Source of the DNA: Candidatus Saccharimonadota bacterium
GTDB lineage: Bacteria; Patescibacteriota; Saccharimonadia; Saccharimonadales; UBA4665
Direction of reading: 5' to 3'
DNA length: 64,000 bases
Assembly (NCBI GenBank): GCA_003164595.1
Contig: PLTT01000017.1
Coordinates: 30,309 to 94,308, forward strand
Of this stretch, positions 42,640 through 52,313 are shown piece after piece; within the stretch, counting starts at the first letter, position 1, and each line of letters opens with the position of its first letter. The position numbers and the translations under genes are program-made. The notes under the pieces were generated by a model, which saw only the letters and a program-made list of their open reading frames with translations, ran no database searches and was not told the DNA's origin.

Positions 42640-44045
42640 TTACTTAACTCCTCAGTTTGTTTAGCTAGAGCCAGTAATTGGCGATCCGAATGTTGTTTGC
42701 CCATTAATTGTAACCCAACCGGCAGACCATTTACACTACCAATAGGTAAACTAATTGCCGGAATGCCAACCAGGTTTGCCGCGACTGTCATAATATCAGT
42801 CAAATAGTCTAACATAGGTTCATTGTGGTGTGAGCCAATTTCAAATGCTGTATTTGGCGTTACCGGGCCAATAAGAAAGTCAACAGTTTTAAAAGCCTCA
42901 TTAAACTCATTTATCAGCTTGGTTCTAACTGTTTGAGCAGTTTTATAATAAGCGTCGTAATAACCGCTGCTGAGTACATGAGTACCAATAATAATGCGAC
43001 GCTTGTTTTCAGCCCCAAAACCCTGACCGCGAGATTTAATATAGTTTTCCTCTACGGTTTTCGCCGACTTGTCGGTATGGCCATAGCGGACGCCATCATA
43101 GCGGCTGAGGTTACTGCTTACTTCAGCAGGGCAAATAATATAATAAACAGCCAAAGACAGAGGCAATGACGGTAGGGATATTTCAATGATCTCAGCCCCG
43201 GAATTACGTAGCTTGGCTATAGATACCTCAATCTGATTCTTGACACCATCATCAAGTCCCTCGCCCATATATTCTTTAATAACTCCTATTTTCAGATTTT
43301 TGGCTGGGGCCAAAATAGTGTATGACTCCGGGTCGCGGTCGATAGTCGTGCTATCTAATTCATCGCGACCAGCAAGGACATCAAGTATCAGAGCGGTATC
43401 TTCCACGGTTCGAGCTAGGGGGCCAATTACGTCGAGACTACTAGCCATGGCAACAACGCCTGAGCGCGATACCAAACCATAGGTTGGCTTGTAGCCAACG
43501 CAGCCACAGAAACTAGCCGGCAACCTTATGGAACCGCCAGTATCGCTTCCTAGAGCGAATGGGGCCATATCCAAGACCACGGCCGCGGCTGATCCGCCAG
43601 AACTACCACCAGCAACTCGAGTCTTGTCGTAGGGATTGTGGGTTACGCCAAAATCACTGTTTTCGGTTGACGACCCATGTGCAAATGCATCAAGATTGGC
43701 TTTGGCTACACAGATTGCCCCCTCCGCTTCAAGCTTTTCTATGGCAGTGGCTTGGTAGGGCGCAACAAAGCCCTTCAGCATGTTACTGCCAGCCGTTGTC
43801 TCGGCGCCAAAAGCTAAAAAATTATCCTTAGCGATAAAAGGCACACCTACTAGTCGACCTTTTTTCTCGCCACTATCTATTTGCTGGGCACGCTGCAAAG
43901 CCCGGTCTTTTGTAGTTGATATTATGGCGTTGTATTCATTCTTATCTTCGATCGTTTTTAGAGCCATGTTTACTAGATCAACCGCTTTTAGTTCACCACT
44001 ACGGACCTTCTCGGCGATCTCCTCGATCGGTAACCACTGGCTCAC
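42636..44045 (-). CDS. gatA: Aspartyl/glutamyl-tRNA amidotransferase subunit A
   Basis: A 469-residue amidase-signature enzyme that releases ammonia from glutamine for GatB. The catalytic Lys-Ser-Ser triad is visible: Lys in GVPFIAKDN, and the two serines within GGSSGGSAAAVV and ALGSDTGGSIRLPASFCG. It starts with GTG overlapping the gatC stop (GTGA, 44042-44045) and ends with TGA overlapping the next start. These overlaps also show that UGA is a stop codon in this organism. Confidence 0.95.
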   Translation of the reverse strand: MSQWLPIEEIAEKVRSGELKAVDLVNMALKTIEDKNEYNAIISTTKDRALQRAQQIDSGEKKGRLVGVPFIAKDNFLAFGAETTAGSNMLKGFVAPYQATAIEKLEAEGAICVAKANLDAFAHGSSTENSDFGVTHNPYDKTRVAGGSSGGSAAAVVLDMAPFALGSDTGGSIRLPASFCGCVGYKPTYGLVSRSGVVAMASSLDVIGPLARTVEDTALILDVLAGRDELDSTTIDRDPESYTILAPAKNLKIGVIKEYMGEGLDDGVKNQIEVSIAKLRNSGAEIIEISLPSLPLSLAVYYIICPAEVSSNLSRYDGVRYGHTDKSAKTVEENYIKSRGQGFGAENKRRIIIGTHVLSSGYYDAYYKTAQTVRTKLINEFNEAFKTVDFLIGPVTPNTAFEIGSHHNEPMLDYLTDIMTVAANLVGIPAISLPIGSVNGLPVGLQLMGKQHSDRQLLALAKQTEELSK

Positions 44046-44332
44046 AGTACTCGCCTAACCTTAATCTGATTATCTTCAACTTCTGGAACGTTCTCGAGCA
44101 GTACTATCGGATCATAGCCATAGCTTTTAATCTCATCGTCACGCTGAACATTAAGTAGGCCGGTAACTTGAGAAGTGGGCTCCAAGCCAGTCACGTCGAC
44201 CCCTTGTAGCTGTTCCACATAATCTAGAATTTTGCTAAGTTCAACACTAAAGTGCGTTATCTCCTCATCACTTAGATCTAGCCTAGCCAGTGAAGCCAAA
44301 CGAATAATATCATCACGTGTAAGTTGCGCCAT
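44042..44332 (-). CDS. gatC: Aspartyl/glutamyl-tRNA amidotransferase subunit C
   Basis: A 96-residue subunit of normal size that wraps the GatA-GatB interface. It carries IIRLASLARLDLSDEEI and LSKILDYVEQLQGVDVTGLEP, both typical. It heads the gat operon. TATACT on the reverse strand ends 8 bases before the ATG, with no SD. Confidence 0.94.
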   Translation of the reverse strand: MAQLTRDDIIRLASLARLDLSDEEITHFSVELSKILDYVEQLQGVDVTGLEPTSQVTGLLNVQRDDEIKSYGYDPIVLLENVPEVEDNQIKVRRVL

Positions 44333-44340
44333 TTCAACCT

Positions 44341-44346
44341 AGTATA
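44341..44346 (-). promoter_or_regulatory. -10 box of the gatCA-X-gatB operon
   Basis: TATACT on the reverse strand, 8 bases from the gatC ATG, predicting a leader of at most one or two bases. No SD sequence. Confidence 0.55.
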
Positions 44347-44379
44347 TCAGAGTGATATTTATTATGTCTTCTGCTAATT

Positions 44380-46344
44380 TTATAATTTTGCCTTGATGTC
44401 GCCGATAATATCCCTAAGCTCGGCGGCAGTTTCAAATTGCAGGTTGGCAGAAGCAAGCTCCATCTGAGCTGTTAAGTCTTTAATTAGAGAGCCGTATTCA
44501 TCTTTCGGGATTTTCTTTAGATCAAGCTTGGCGCGCTTGGCCTCTTCAGGTAAGTCCGGGCGAAGCCCCTTGGAAACCTTGGACGTAATCCCTGTTGGCG
44601 TAATATTGTGCGTTTCGTTATATGACTGCTGGATAGCTCGACGACGGGTAGTCTCATCCATGGTTCGCTGCATACTACCCGTCATGTGATCGGCGTACAT
44701 TATCACGCGACCGTTGATGTGACGAGCAGAACGTCCGACAGTCTGAGTTAAGGCCTGCTCACTTCTAAGGAAACCTTCTTTGTCGGCATCTAGTATGGCT
44801 ACTAGAGAAACTTCCGGTAAATCCAGACCTTCTCGCAGGAGGTTAATTCCAACCAGTACATCATAAACGCCTAGTCGCAAATCTCTTAAGATGTCAGTAC
44901 GGTCGAGCGTTTCAACATCACTGTGCAAATAGGCTACTTTTATACCAAGTTCTTTCAGGTATTCGGCCAGATCCTCGGACATTCTTTTGGTCAAAGTAGT
45001 CACGAGAACCCTCTGATGTTTTTTGACATTATCACGTATCTCAGCAATCAAATCGTCTACCTGCCCTTCTATGGGCCGTACCTCAATGACGGGGTCAATT
45101 AGTCCGGTTGGACGAATAACTTGCTGGATGGGCTGGCCGCTACGGCTAAGCTCATACTCAGCCGGCGTAGCACTAACATAAATAACCTGGTTGACGTGTT
45201 GCTCAAACTCGGTAAATGTCAGGGGCCGGTTATCTAGGGCCGAGGGCAAACGAAATCCATAATCAACCAGTACCTCCTTACGGGCTCGATCGCCGTTATA
45301 CATACCTCTGACCTGGGGGATGGTCATGTGGCTCTCGTCAATCAGTAGCAGGTAGTCATCTGGGAAATAATCCATGAGAGTAGCAGGCTGATCGCCGGGT
45401 TCGCGGTTGGTCAGATAACGACTATAGTTTTCAATTCCTTTGACGAAGCCGGTTTCCTCAAGCATTTCTAAATCGAAACGTGTCCGCTGCTCTAGGCGTT
45501 GAGCCTCGAGCAGTTTAGATTCTTTTTTGAAGTAAGCCAACCTTTGGTCAAGCTCTGTAGCAATTTTTCCAAGGGCAGCCTTTAGCTTATTGGCTGGGGT
45601 GACGTAGTGACTGCCAGGAAAAATCGTTAATAACTGTGGCTTGGCCAGGATTTCACCTGTTAATGGGTCAATTTGTAATATTCTCTCGATCGTATCACCA
45701 AAAAATTCAATTCGGTAGGCTATTTCTTCGCCAGCCGGGTAGACATCAACAACATCACCTCGAACGCGGAATGTGCTACGGTGAAAATCAATATCGTTAC
45801 GCTGATACTGAATATCCGTCAGTTGCCTAAGCAACTTGTCCCTTAAACGTCGCTCACCAACTTTCAATTTAATACTAAGATCAGCATAGTCTTCGACTGA
45901 GCCTATTCCATATATACAACTGACGCTGGCAATAATGATGACATCTTTACGACTCAGCAAGGAATCTGTGGCAGCATGTCGCAAACGATCGATCTCTTCG
46001 TTAATCTGAGAGTCTTTCTCAATATAGGTGTCACTACGAGGCATATAAGCTTCTGGCTGATAGTAGTCGAAGTAACTAACAAAGTAGTGAACGGCGTTTT
46101 CCGGGAAAAAGGCTTTGAATTCGGCATAGAGTTGGGCTGCCAGAGTTTTGTTGTGACAAAGCACCAGCGTCGGCCTTTGAACATTCTGAATAACATTGGC
46201 CATGGTAAATGTTTTACCGCTGCCGGTAACCCCAAGAAGCGTCTGATGAACGGCACCCTTATTAAGCCCCTCGGTTAGTAGCCTAATCGCTTCGGGCTGG
46301 TCACCTGTTGGCTGAAAGTCACTGGTTATTTTGAATTTACTCAC
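44380..46344 (-). CDS. uvrB: Excinuclease ABC subunit B
   Basis: A 654-residue damage-verifying helicase of nucleotide excision repair. It shows Walker [13 protein letters not shown], the beta-hairpin [34 protein letters not shown], the helicase motifs LTKRMSEDL and [37 protein letters not shown] and a C-terminal UVR motif that contacts UvrC. The start is a GTG. On the reverse strand TACACT ends six bases before it, suggesting another leaderless message. Confidence 0.96.
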   Translation of the reverse strand: MSKFKITSDFQPTGDQPEAIRLLTEGLNKGAVHQTLLGVTGSGKTFTMANVIQNVQRPTLVLCHNKTLAAQLYAEFKAFFPENAVHYFVSYFDYYQPEAYMPRSDTYIEKDSQINEEIDRLRHAATDSLLSRKDVIIIASVSCIYGIGSVEDYADLSIKLKVGERRLRDKLLRQLTDIQYQRNDIDFHRSTFRVRGDVVDVYPAGEEIAYRIEFFGDTIERILQIDPLTGEILAKPQLLTIFPGSHYVTPANKLKAALGKIATELDQRLAYFKKESKLLEAQRLEQRTRFDLEMLEETGFVKGIENYSRYLTNREPGDQPATLMDYFPDDYLLLIDESHMTIPQVRGMYNGDRARKEVLVDYGFRLPSALDNRPLTFTEFEQHVNQVIYVSATPAEYELSRSGQPIQQVIRPTGLIDPVIEVRPIEGQVDDLIAEIRDNVKKHQRVLVTTLTKRMSEDLAEYLKELGIKVAYLHSDVETLDRTDILRDLRLGVYDVLVGINLLREGLDLPEVSLVAILDADKEGFLRSEQALTQTVGRSARHINGRVIMYADHMTGSMQRTMDETTRRRAIQQSYNETHNITPTGITSKVSKGLRPDLPEEAKRAKLDLKKIPKDEYGSLIKDLTAQMELASANLQFETAAELRDIIGDIKAKL

Positions 46345-46393
46345 TAATATAGTGTAGCAAGCTTTGCTTATCTAGGGGATAATCATAATCTAA

Positions 46394-47038
46394 TTAGCCG
46401 GCGTGAGGGGGTTGATTGTCTAATCTCAGAAACCAATTTTCGTCTCTGTTCATTAGCTGTTCGTGAATGTCTCTGTACTTGTCATCAATCATATCTATAA
46501 TCTTATCGACTAGCTTTTGAGGATCTGTATCATAAACAACTAAGTCGCGGTGCGGCGGTTCCAAGATAGCCATCAAGTTAGGGATTACGTCGGCCGTTCC
46601 GCCGCTGCCGATCAAAATACCGCAAGGCTTTCCGGCTTCTAGGGCGCTGGTAAATTCGTGTAGGCTGCCAAAGCGTCCACCAATAGTTATGACAGCATCA
46701 CTTGACTGAACAAGATAGAGATCCCTGCCAACATAGTGCAAGCCAGTAAAATTTACAAAATCGTAACAATCATATGGCAAACGGTACTTCCTCAGATGCT
46801 CTCTAAGACTAGCGGCTGGGCTAAAACCAACACTAGTGCCTCCAGCTACTTTATTAGCGTGTGCTGCATAGTATGGCAAACCTACGGTCGCTCCAGTAGT
46901 TAATATCTGTCCTGACTTGGCGATAATAGTTCCCAACTCTTCTGCAAGCCTATATGATTGTTTAACAGTAACCCCTGCCGCCGCTCCAGACACACAGATG
47001 CTATAGCGAAGTGGTCGACTCTTTAGCTGCGGGCTCAT
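46394..47038 (-). CDS. LOG/SLOG-superfamily Rossmann protein
   Basis: A 214-residue protein of the lysine-decarboxylase-like/LOG superfamily. The N-terminal strand and loop are YSICVSGAAAGV (about 12-23), then GQILTTGATVGLPYYAA (nucleotide phosphate site) and ITIGGRFGSLHEFTSALEAGKPCGIL (the GG-x-G-[ST]-x-x-E signature, about 118-143). Relatives include cytokinin-activating phosphoribohydrolases and nucleotide-binding sensors; the canonical PGGxGTxxE reads GGRFGSLHE here. It overlaps the unknown 418-residue gene by four bases, so the two probably work together. Confidence 0.72.
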   Translation of the reverse strand: MSPQLKSRPLRYSICVSGAAAGVTVKQSYRLAEELGTIIAKSGQILTTGATVGLPYYAAHANKVAGGTSVGFSPAASLREHLRKYRLPYDCYDFVNFTGLHYVGRDLYLVQSSDAVITIGGRFGSLHEFTSALEAGKPCGILIGSGGTADVIPNLMAILEPPHRDLVVYDTDPQKLVDKIIDMIDDKYRDIHEQLMNRDENWFLRLDNQPPHAG

Positions 47039-48291
47039 GCTGTAACCATTTCCGTAACCGGACTAAGCTCCCTGGGTTGTTGAGCCAAGCCTTCGCCAAG
47101 TTGCCCAAGCACGTCTTCTAGGTTACGAGGATTAAGATATTTGATTAAGATCTCATTCCAGACTCTATCCTGAACAAATTTTAATATTGAATCCTTGAAA
47201 TCCAAACGATTGGTTGCATTTAGCGCAACATCAAGCATGTTTAGGGATACCGTGTTGGTGTCACTGACTAATGCCAGCTTGGCAGTATCAACCCAAAATT
47301 CTAAAGATGGAATTTTTTCAGCTAGAATTTTTTCAGCATTAACCAGTTGCAAATCTTCTGGCTGAACATGAGGATCAAAAACTTCTGGCAACTCCGAAGC
47401 CTGCTGTCGGCTGTAGTAATTATGGATAGTCTTCCATGACAAAGGTTGGCCGGCTAACTGGGCAATAGCATTTACTTTGCCGTAGGCTGATGTATATAGA
47501 ATGTTACCAAAGTCCGGCCTGACTTGCTGTAGCTTTATAAAACTACTATTACAACGGATGTCATTGACCTGTGATAATAAAAGAAGCGTGCTGGTAATTG
47601 CCAGGTTCGGGACTAAATCAGTTATCGGCATAATAATTATCGAACCGAATTCTGGCAGTAAAAGAGTTGTATTCTTATAACGCTGAGCAAATTCACTGGC
47701 AATTGCCTCCCACTTACGACTTTGAGGGTAGTAGATGGCGATTGATCGTTGCTCAAAATTAGTCGGGTGTAATTTTTTATATTGTTCATAGAAAAGCTGT
47801 TGCCAATGTGTTGATTCATACATTAGAGCCGCTGCTAAAAGTTGAGGCACTGGTTCGTGCTTGATCATCGACTCGATAGAGCGGTAGCCAAGTTCCTTCA
47901 TTACTTTCTTGGGAGGCAGACCTTTTAAGAGAGTTTTGCCGACACTGAGTTTAATAGCAAAACATTCCCTAGGGATATCCAGATCCTGGGCGAACTTTAG
48001 TGTGGCCGCCAGAATTTCTGGAGTTGAGGAATCTGCACTAAGACCAAGTAACTCGCGAAAACGACTTTCGTCGCCTGTTAATCTTTGTCGTAAGACAGCA
48101 TAAAGTTCTTCGGCTGTGGTATCAGTAGGATCCAATCCAAGATCACGAATCTTTTCGTTAACTTGTTGCATAATCTCGGCGCTCAAACGGATGTCACTAT
48201 TGGACCCGCCACTGGCATGTTCCAGCTCCCTAAGGCCGAGACGAAACTCCGGTTCCTGGGCACTAAGTAACTTCGATAACATTCGTGTCAT
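47035..48291 (-). CDS. Unrecognised 418-residue cytoplasmic protein
   Basis: No family is recognised. The protein has no signal peptide or membrane helix. The first 60 residues are helical (LGLRELEHASGGSNSDIRLS), residues 60-170 include LTGDESRFRELLGLS and SVGKTLLKGLPPKKVMKELGYRSIESM, and a central beta-rich part follows (SIAIYYPQSRKWEAIASEFAQRY, LLLPEFGSIIIMPITDLV). No Walker motif is complete. AAGGGTGAG precedes the ATG. Overlap with the LOG-like gene (4 bases) indicates an operon. It may belong to a lineage-specific conserved family; from sequence alone no reaction can be assigned. Confidence 0.75.
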   Translation of the reverse strand: MTRMLSKLLSAQEPEFRLGLRELEHASGGSNSDIRLSAEIMQQVNEKIRDLGLDPTDTTAEELYAVLRQRLTGDESRFRELLGLSADSSTPEILAATLKFAQDLDIPRECFAIKLSVGKTLLKGLPPKKVMKELGYRSIESMIKHEPVPQLLAAALMYESTHWQQLFYEQYKKLHPTNFEQRSIAIYYPQSRKWEAIASEFAQRYKNTTLLLPEFGSIIIMPITDLVPNLAITSTLLLLSQVNDIRCNSSFIKLQQVRPDFGNILYTSAYGKVNAIAQLAGQPLSWKTIHNYYSRQQASELPEVFDPHVQPEDLQLVNAEKILAEKIPSLEFWVDTAKLALVSDTNTVSLNMLDVALNATNRLDFKDSILKFVQDRVWNEILIKYLNPRNLEDVLGQLGEGLAQQPRELSPVTEMVTA

Positions 48292-48403
48292 ATCTCACCC
48301 TTTTTGCTGTTTGAGAAAATGTAGATTTTGTACATATATTTATCCACGTAACCCTTACATTTAAGGTTAACATAAGCAACTTTAAACTGCTACCGCTAAT
48401 TAC

Positions 48404-49513
48404 TTAAAAACGCTCTGGCTTATAGCCAGCCGGTGCATTTCTCAGTAGGTTCTGGATATCAGCTTCGTTGAGTAACCCTGCTTGCGCACCAATCTTTTGG
48501 CAAACGCTCATAGAGTTAATTGGCGCTAGTTGCAAAGCACCTTCAATGCTATTGCCTTTGGCAATCTCAGCGATAAAGGTAGATGCAAAAGCATCACCCG
48601 CTCCGGTTCTATCGTAAGGTGGTTTAGGATCTGGGTACAAGGGCATCTTGAATCTATTTTCGCCATCAGAAGCATAGGCCCCAGCTGGACCGTCGGTGAC
48701 TACCACGATTTTTGGACCTAGGTCATGCAATCGATTTAATAGATCATGAACGTCTTCGTGATTACCGCCACCTACTTGTACTGCTTCTTCTCGGTTAAGT
48801 ACCAATGCTTCGCTACGTTGGTATATTCGCTTCAGTCGCTCGGCTCCAGCTTCGATCTGGAAAGTCCCCGGCTGAAAAGCTAATTTAACGCCCGGGTTGG
48901 CGTCAAGCCAATCGCTGACCTGGTCATGATATGGAATAGCGTGTTCACTAATCGAGCTAAAGTATAGCCAACGCGGAATTTCGCTTGGGCTAAAGCTAGG
49001 CCAGTGATAATCATAGGCTTCGTGCTTGATCAAAATTGTTCGCTCATCCTTATACCAAAGGACATAATGGTAGTTACTCTTCTTATCCGGGTTGATCCGT
49101 ACGAAACGGTGGTCAACTTTTTCCTTGGACAGTGTTGAGATCATATCTCTACCGTGTTGGTCACCACCAACATTGGTTACGAAGGCCGTTTTTAGACCAA
49201 GTCGAGCGCAAGCCACTGCGGCGTTAGCGGCGTTACCTACGGCTTCAATAACCTCAGCAAACTCAAATGGCAGTTTAGTGCCATATTGCATAGCCAGCCA
49301 TTTGCCCTGCTCGTTCTCGTAAGTATGGGCTTGGTCATCCAAGAGACGGATAAAAGCATCAGTAACAATATCACCTACCGATATAATATCGATCTGTGAA
49401 TCATTTTTAGCTTTATCGGATTCTTGGCTAGATTCTACAGCCGGCAATGCTTGATGTTGATCAGCTAGAGGCCAATGTTCTTCGTTTTGATTTTGTCCAC
49501 CGTTATCGTCCAT
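48404..49513 (-). CDS. PfkB-family carbohydrate kinase
   Basis: A ribokinase-fold enzyme of 369 residues from the ATG at 49513, which has GGGAAGA upstream; a TTG 11 codons earlier (49546) is less likely. The PfkB signatures are present: GGDQHGRDMIS after an N-terminal GNAANAAVACARLG, and the ATP/anion-hole motif RTGAGDAFASTFIAEIAKG (catalytic Asp in GAGD). A 50-residue charged extension precedes the core. The sugar or nucleoside substrate is not certain. It is the last gene of the carbon operon, 36 bases after fba, suggesting a hexose- or pentose-phosphate-related substrate. Confidence 0.85.
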   Translation of the reverse strand: MDDNGGQNQNEEHWPLADQHQALPAVESSQESDKAKNDSQIDIISVGDIVTDAFIRLLDDQAHTYENEQGKWLAMQYGTKLPFEFAEVIEAVGNAANAAVACARLGLKTAFVTNVGGDQHGRDMISTLSKEKVDHRFVRINPDKKSNYHYVLWYKDERTILIKHEAYDYHWPSFSPSEIPRWLYFSSISEHAIPYHDQVSDWLDANPGVKLAFQPGTFQIEAGAERLKRIYQRSEALVLNREEAVQVGGGNHEDVHDLLNRLHDLGPKIVVVTDGPAGAYASDGENRFKMPLYPDPKPPYDRTGAGDAFASTFIAEIAKGNSIEGALQLAPINSMSVCQKIGAQAGLLNEADIQNLLRNAPAGYKPERF

Positions 49514-49549
49514 GCTTATGTTTATCTTCCCATACTTGCTAGACAAAAA

Positions 49550-50467
49550 TCAACCTTTGCAGGCCTTATTTTCCGAATTAAAATTAACTATCTTACTTTC
49601 AACCACAGCCTGTACGGCAGGAACGACGTCATTATTAATAAGCTTGGCCACAGAAAATTCGTCAGGATTGTCCTTGAGAGATTTCTCTAGGGTTGTTCTA
49701 TAGGTATAGCGCATGTCTGAATTAATATTTATCTTGGTAACTCCGATTTTAACGGCATCTACAAAGTAGTGCCCGGGGGTATCACTGCCACCATGCAAAG
49801 ATATATTGCAGTCGATGGTATCGCGAATTTTCTGCAGGAGTTCCAGATCAAGTATCTTGGGTACAGGATACTTCCCATGAAGGTTCCCAATTTGAACAGC
49901 TAGGGTGTCTACTCCGGTTTTGTTCACGAAATCCAAAGCCTCTTCCGGTTTGGTCTTAAACTTATCAACTTCTTCGTAGTCTATCCTCTCGGTGTGAAAA
50001 TTTGATGACCCACTAAAGTATCGTTCTTCGGCTTCAACAAGGGCGCCAGTTATTTTGGCATATTCTACGACCTGGCGAGTCTGGTCGATTATCTCATCCA
50101 TAGTGGCATCATGATCGGCCTGAGAAATATCTATGTGAATAAACTCGAATCCGGCATCGATGCCTCTTTTAGCAGCTTCCACAGATGGTGAATGATCAAG
50201 ATTAACATAAATCTCGATGTTATATTCCGCCTTAAAGTTGTCAACCATGTCTCTGACATTGTTCAGACCAATCTCGTCAACCTCGCCCTGACTGACTTCA
50301 ACCAATACTGGTGCGTTCTTGGCTTTTGCAGCAAGTGCTACGGCCCGAAGAGTTGGTTCGTCATCGAGATTGAAAGCACCAAAGGCAAAATGCTCGTGTC
50401 TGGCTTTTGCCATTCGCTCACGAGCCTGGCTGCAATTATGCCTAATTTGATCTAGTGTCAGCGGCAT
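49550..50467 (-). CDS. fba: Class II fructose-bisphosphate aldolase
   Basis: A 305-residue zinc aldolase. Zinc and substrate residues are visible in FAFGAFNLDD, VNLDHSPSV (first zinc histidine), EFIHIDISQAD, AVQIGNLHGKYP (second histidine), NISLHGGSDTPG (third) and TKININSDMRY. It splits fructose-1,6-bisphosphate to dihydroxyacetone phosphate and glyceraldehyde-3-phosphate. AAAGGGGATAAC precedes the ATG, only one base after the tktC stop, so it is translated as an internal operon gene. Confidence 0.92.
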   Translation of the reverse strand: MPLTLDQIRHNCSQARERMAKARHEHFAFGAFNLDDEPTLRAVALAAKAKNAPVLVEVSQGEVDEIGLNNVRDMVDNFKAEYNIEIYVNLDHSPSVEAAKRGIDAGFEFIHIDISQADHDATMDEIIDQTRQVVEYAKITGALVEAEERYFSGSSNFHTERIDYEEVDKFKTKPEEALDFVNKTGVDTLAVQIGNLHGKYPVPKILDLELLQKIRDTIDCNISLHGGSDTPGHYFVDAVKIGVTKININSDMRYTYRTTLEKSLKDNPDEFSVAKLINNDVVPAVQAVVESKIVNFNSENKACKG

Positions 50468-50468
50468 G

Positions 50469-51452
50469 TTATCCCCTTTGTTTTTTAGTTACTAATTGAT
50501 GGGCAGCCGTCGCAATATGGGAGCTATCCAGCCCAAAATGTTTCAGTAATTCGCCTGGTGAGCCAGACTCACCGAAGTGATCGCGCATCCCAATTCGTCT
50601 AAGTGGCACGGGTAATTGTTCGCCAAGTAACTCAGCAATTGCCCCGCCCAAACCACCGTTTATCTGCCCTTCTTCTGCGGTTACTACTAGGCCAGTTTTG
50701 GCCACACTAGCTAGAATCGTCTTCTCGTCAAGTGGTTTAATGGTAGCGACGTGCACAACTTCAGCGTGTATACCATATGGCTCCAAGCGAATTGCCGCAA
50801 TAAGAGCCTGGTAAGTCATTGTGCCAGTAGCTATGAGTGTAATATCCGAGCCTTCTCGGAATACCTGAGCTTGACCTATTACAAAAGGGGTTTCAGCAGT
50901 AGTTACAATCGGCGTCGCCTCTCGGGCCAGTCGCATATAGTTGGGCCGACTATCCGCTGCCATGGCTATAGTGGCTTTTTCTGCCTCCACCGAATCGCAA
51001 GGGGCTATCACCACCATATTAGGCATAACGCGCATCAAAGCAATGTCTTCTAGCATTTGGTGAGTCGCTCCATCAGGGCCAACACTGACCCCAGCATGAG
51101 AGCCAATTATCTTAACAGGTCGATCATTGATTGCAATAGTAGTACGAATTTGTTCCCAGTTTCTGCCCGGGTTAAAAGCGGCGTAACTGCTAACAAAAGG
51201 TATTCTAGCCATGGCTGCAAGTCCAGCGCCAACAGTTACTAGATTTTGTTCCGCGACACCTATATCAAAAAATCTATCTGGATAAGCTGATTTGAACAAA
51301 CTCATCTGTGTTGAATCAGTTAAATCGGCGCAAACAGCAACTACATTCGGGAACATTTCGCCACACTTCAGTAAGCCGGCGCCGAAGCCTTTGCGGATTG
51401 GTTCCTGGGCAATGTTGGGATCATGTATATTGGGTACTAAGTAAGCAGTCAT
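50469..51452 (-). CDS. Transketolase, C-terminal subunit
   Basis: A 327-residue protein equal to the pyrimidine-binding (Pyr) and C-terminal domains of transketolase: FDIGVAEQNLVTVGAGLA (glutamate activating thiamine diphosphate), SHAGVSVGPDGATHQMLEDIALMR and the C-terminal GLVVTAEEGQINGGLGGAI. It pairs with the separately encoded N-terminal half immediately upstream, the two genes being adjacent without a gap. Split transketolases are widespread in archaea and candidate phyla. Confidence 0.92.
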   Translation of the reverse strand: MTAYLVPNIHDPNIAQEPIRKGFGAGLLKCGEMFPNVVAVCADLTDSTQMSLFKSAYPDRFFDIGVAEQNLVTVGAGLAAMARIPFVSSYAAFNPGRNWEQIRTTIAINDRPVKIIGSHAGVSVGPDGATHQMLEDIALMRVMPNMVVIAPCDSVEAEKATIAMAADSRPNYMRLAREATPIVTTAETPFVIGQAQVFREGSDITLIATGTMTYQALIAAIRLEPYGIHAEVVHVATIKPLDEKTILASVAKTGLVVTAEEGQINGGLGGAIAELLGEQLPVPLRRIGMRDHFGESGSPGELLKHFGLDSSHIATAAHQLVTKKQRG

Positions 51453-52313
51453 CTAGTCGGCCTCACTTTTAATTTTTCCGCGAAGAGTACGTAGTTCTTT
51501 TAGTGCTGCCTTAGCTTGTTCGTGATTTGGCGGCATACCGTGCCAATGAAAATCATATTCCATAAAGTCGACACCTTTTCCCGGGATGGTATGCGCCAGG
51601 ATCATTACTGGTTTTTCAACGATTGCCTTAGCCAGTGCATAAGCATCAATTATGGCTGGGATATCATTCCCATCAACTTCGATAACATGCCAACCGAATG
51701 CTTCCCATTTGGCTCGTAGATTTTCCAGTGGCATGACAGTCTCAGTCGGGCCATCGATCTGAATATTATTACGGTCAGTTAACGCAATAATGTTGCTAAG
51801 CCGATATTTGCTAGCCAGCATCGCTGCCTCCCAAACATTGCCCTCATCTTGCTCGCCGTCACCCATAACAACATAAACTCGCCGCTGGGCATTCTTATCA
51901 AGCTTTAACGCAAGAGCCATACCGCAAGCCTGACTCAAGCCGGAACCCAAAGGCCCGGAAGTTGTCTCAAGGCCTGGAAGCCTTAGCCGTTCGGGGTGAC
52001 CTTGCAGTCGGCTACCCAATTGCCGTAGTGTTAACAGTTCTTCTTTGGGGAAATATCCAGCTTCAGCCATAGCGGCGTATCTGACTGGCACGCAATGGCC
52101 ATTGCTCAAAACTAATATATCCCTATCGGCCCAGTCGGGATGCTCGGGATCATGGTTAAGTACAGAAAAATAAAGAGCCGTGAATACGTCAGCTAATCCA
52201 AGCGGCCCAGCACTATGGCCACTACCGGCGTGTTCGAGCATTCTAATAATATCTTGTCGGATATCATCAGCTTTAAGTAGCATCTGTTGATGATCAAGTC
52301 TTGGTTCAGGCAT
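51453..52313 (-). CDS. Transketolase, N-terminal subunit
   Basis: A 286-residue protein with the pyrophosphate-binding domain of transketolase: AGSGHSAGPLGLADVFTALYF (about 30-50), LSNGHCVPVRYAAMAEAGYF, TSGPLGSGLSQACGMALALKL and the thiamine-diphosphate/magnesium motif GDGEQDEGNVWEAAMLASKY. It forms the active enzyme with the next gene. Two-carbon units move between pentose and hexose phosphates. It overlaps rpe by eight bases. Confidence 0.93.
   Translation of the reverse strand: MPEPRLDHQQMLLKADDIRQDIIRMLEHAGSGHSAGPLGLADVFTALYFSVLNHDPEHPDWADRDILVLSNGHCVPVRYAAMAEAGYFPKEELLTLRQLGSRLQGHPERLRLPGLETTSGPLGSGLSQACGMALALKLDKNAQRRVYVVMGDGEQDEGNVWEAAMLASKYRLSNIIALTDRNNIQIDGPTETVMPLENLRAKWEAFGWHVIEVDGNDIPAIIDAYALAKAIVEKPVMILAHTIPGKGVDFMEYDFHWHGMPPNHEQAKAALKELRTLRGKIKSEAD

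Noticed and set aside
42636..44045. Recoding of UGA (as in Gracilibacteria)
   Set aside because: gatC and gatA end in TGA exactly at the next start codon, and protein lengths fit families with UGA as stop.
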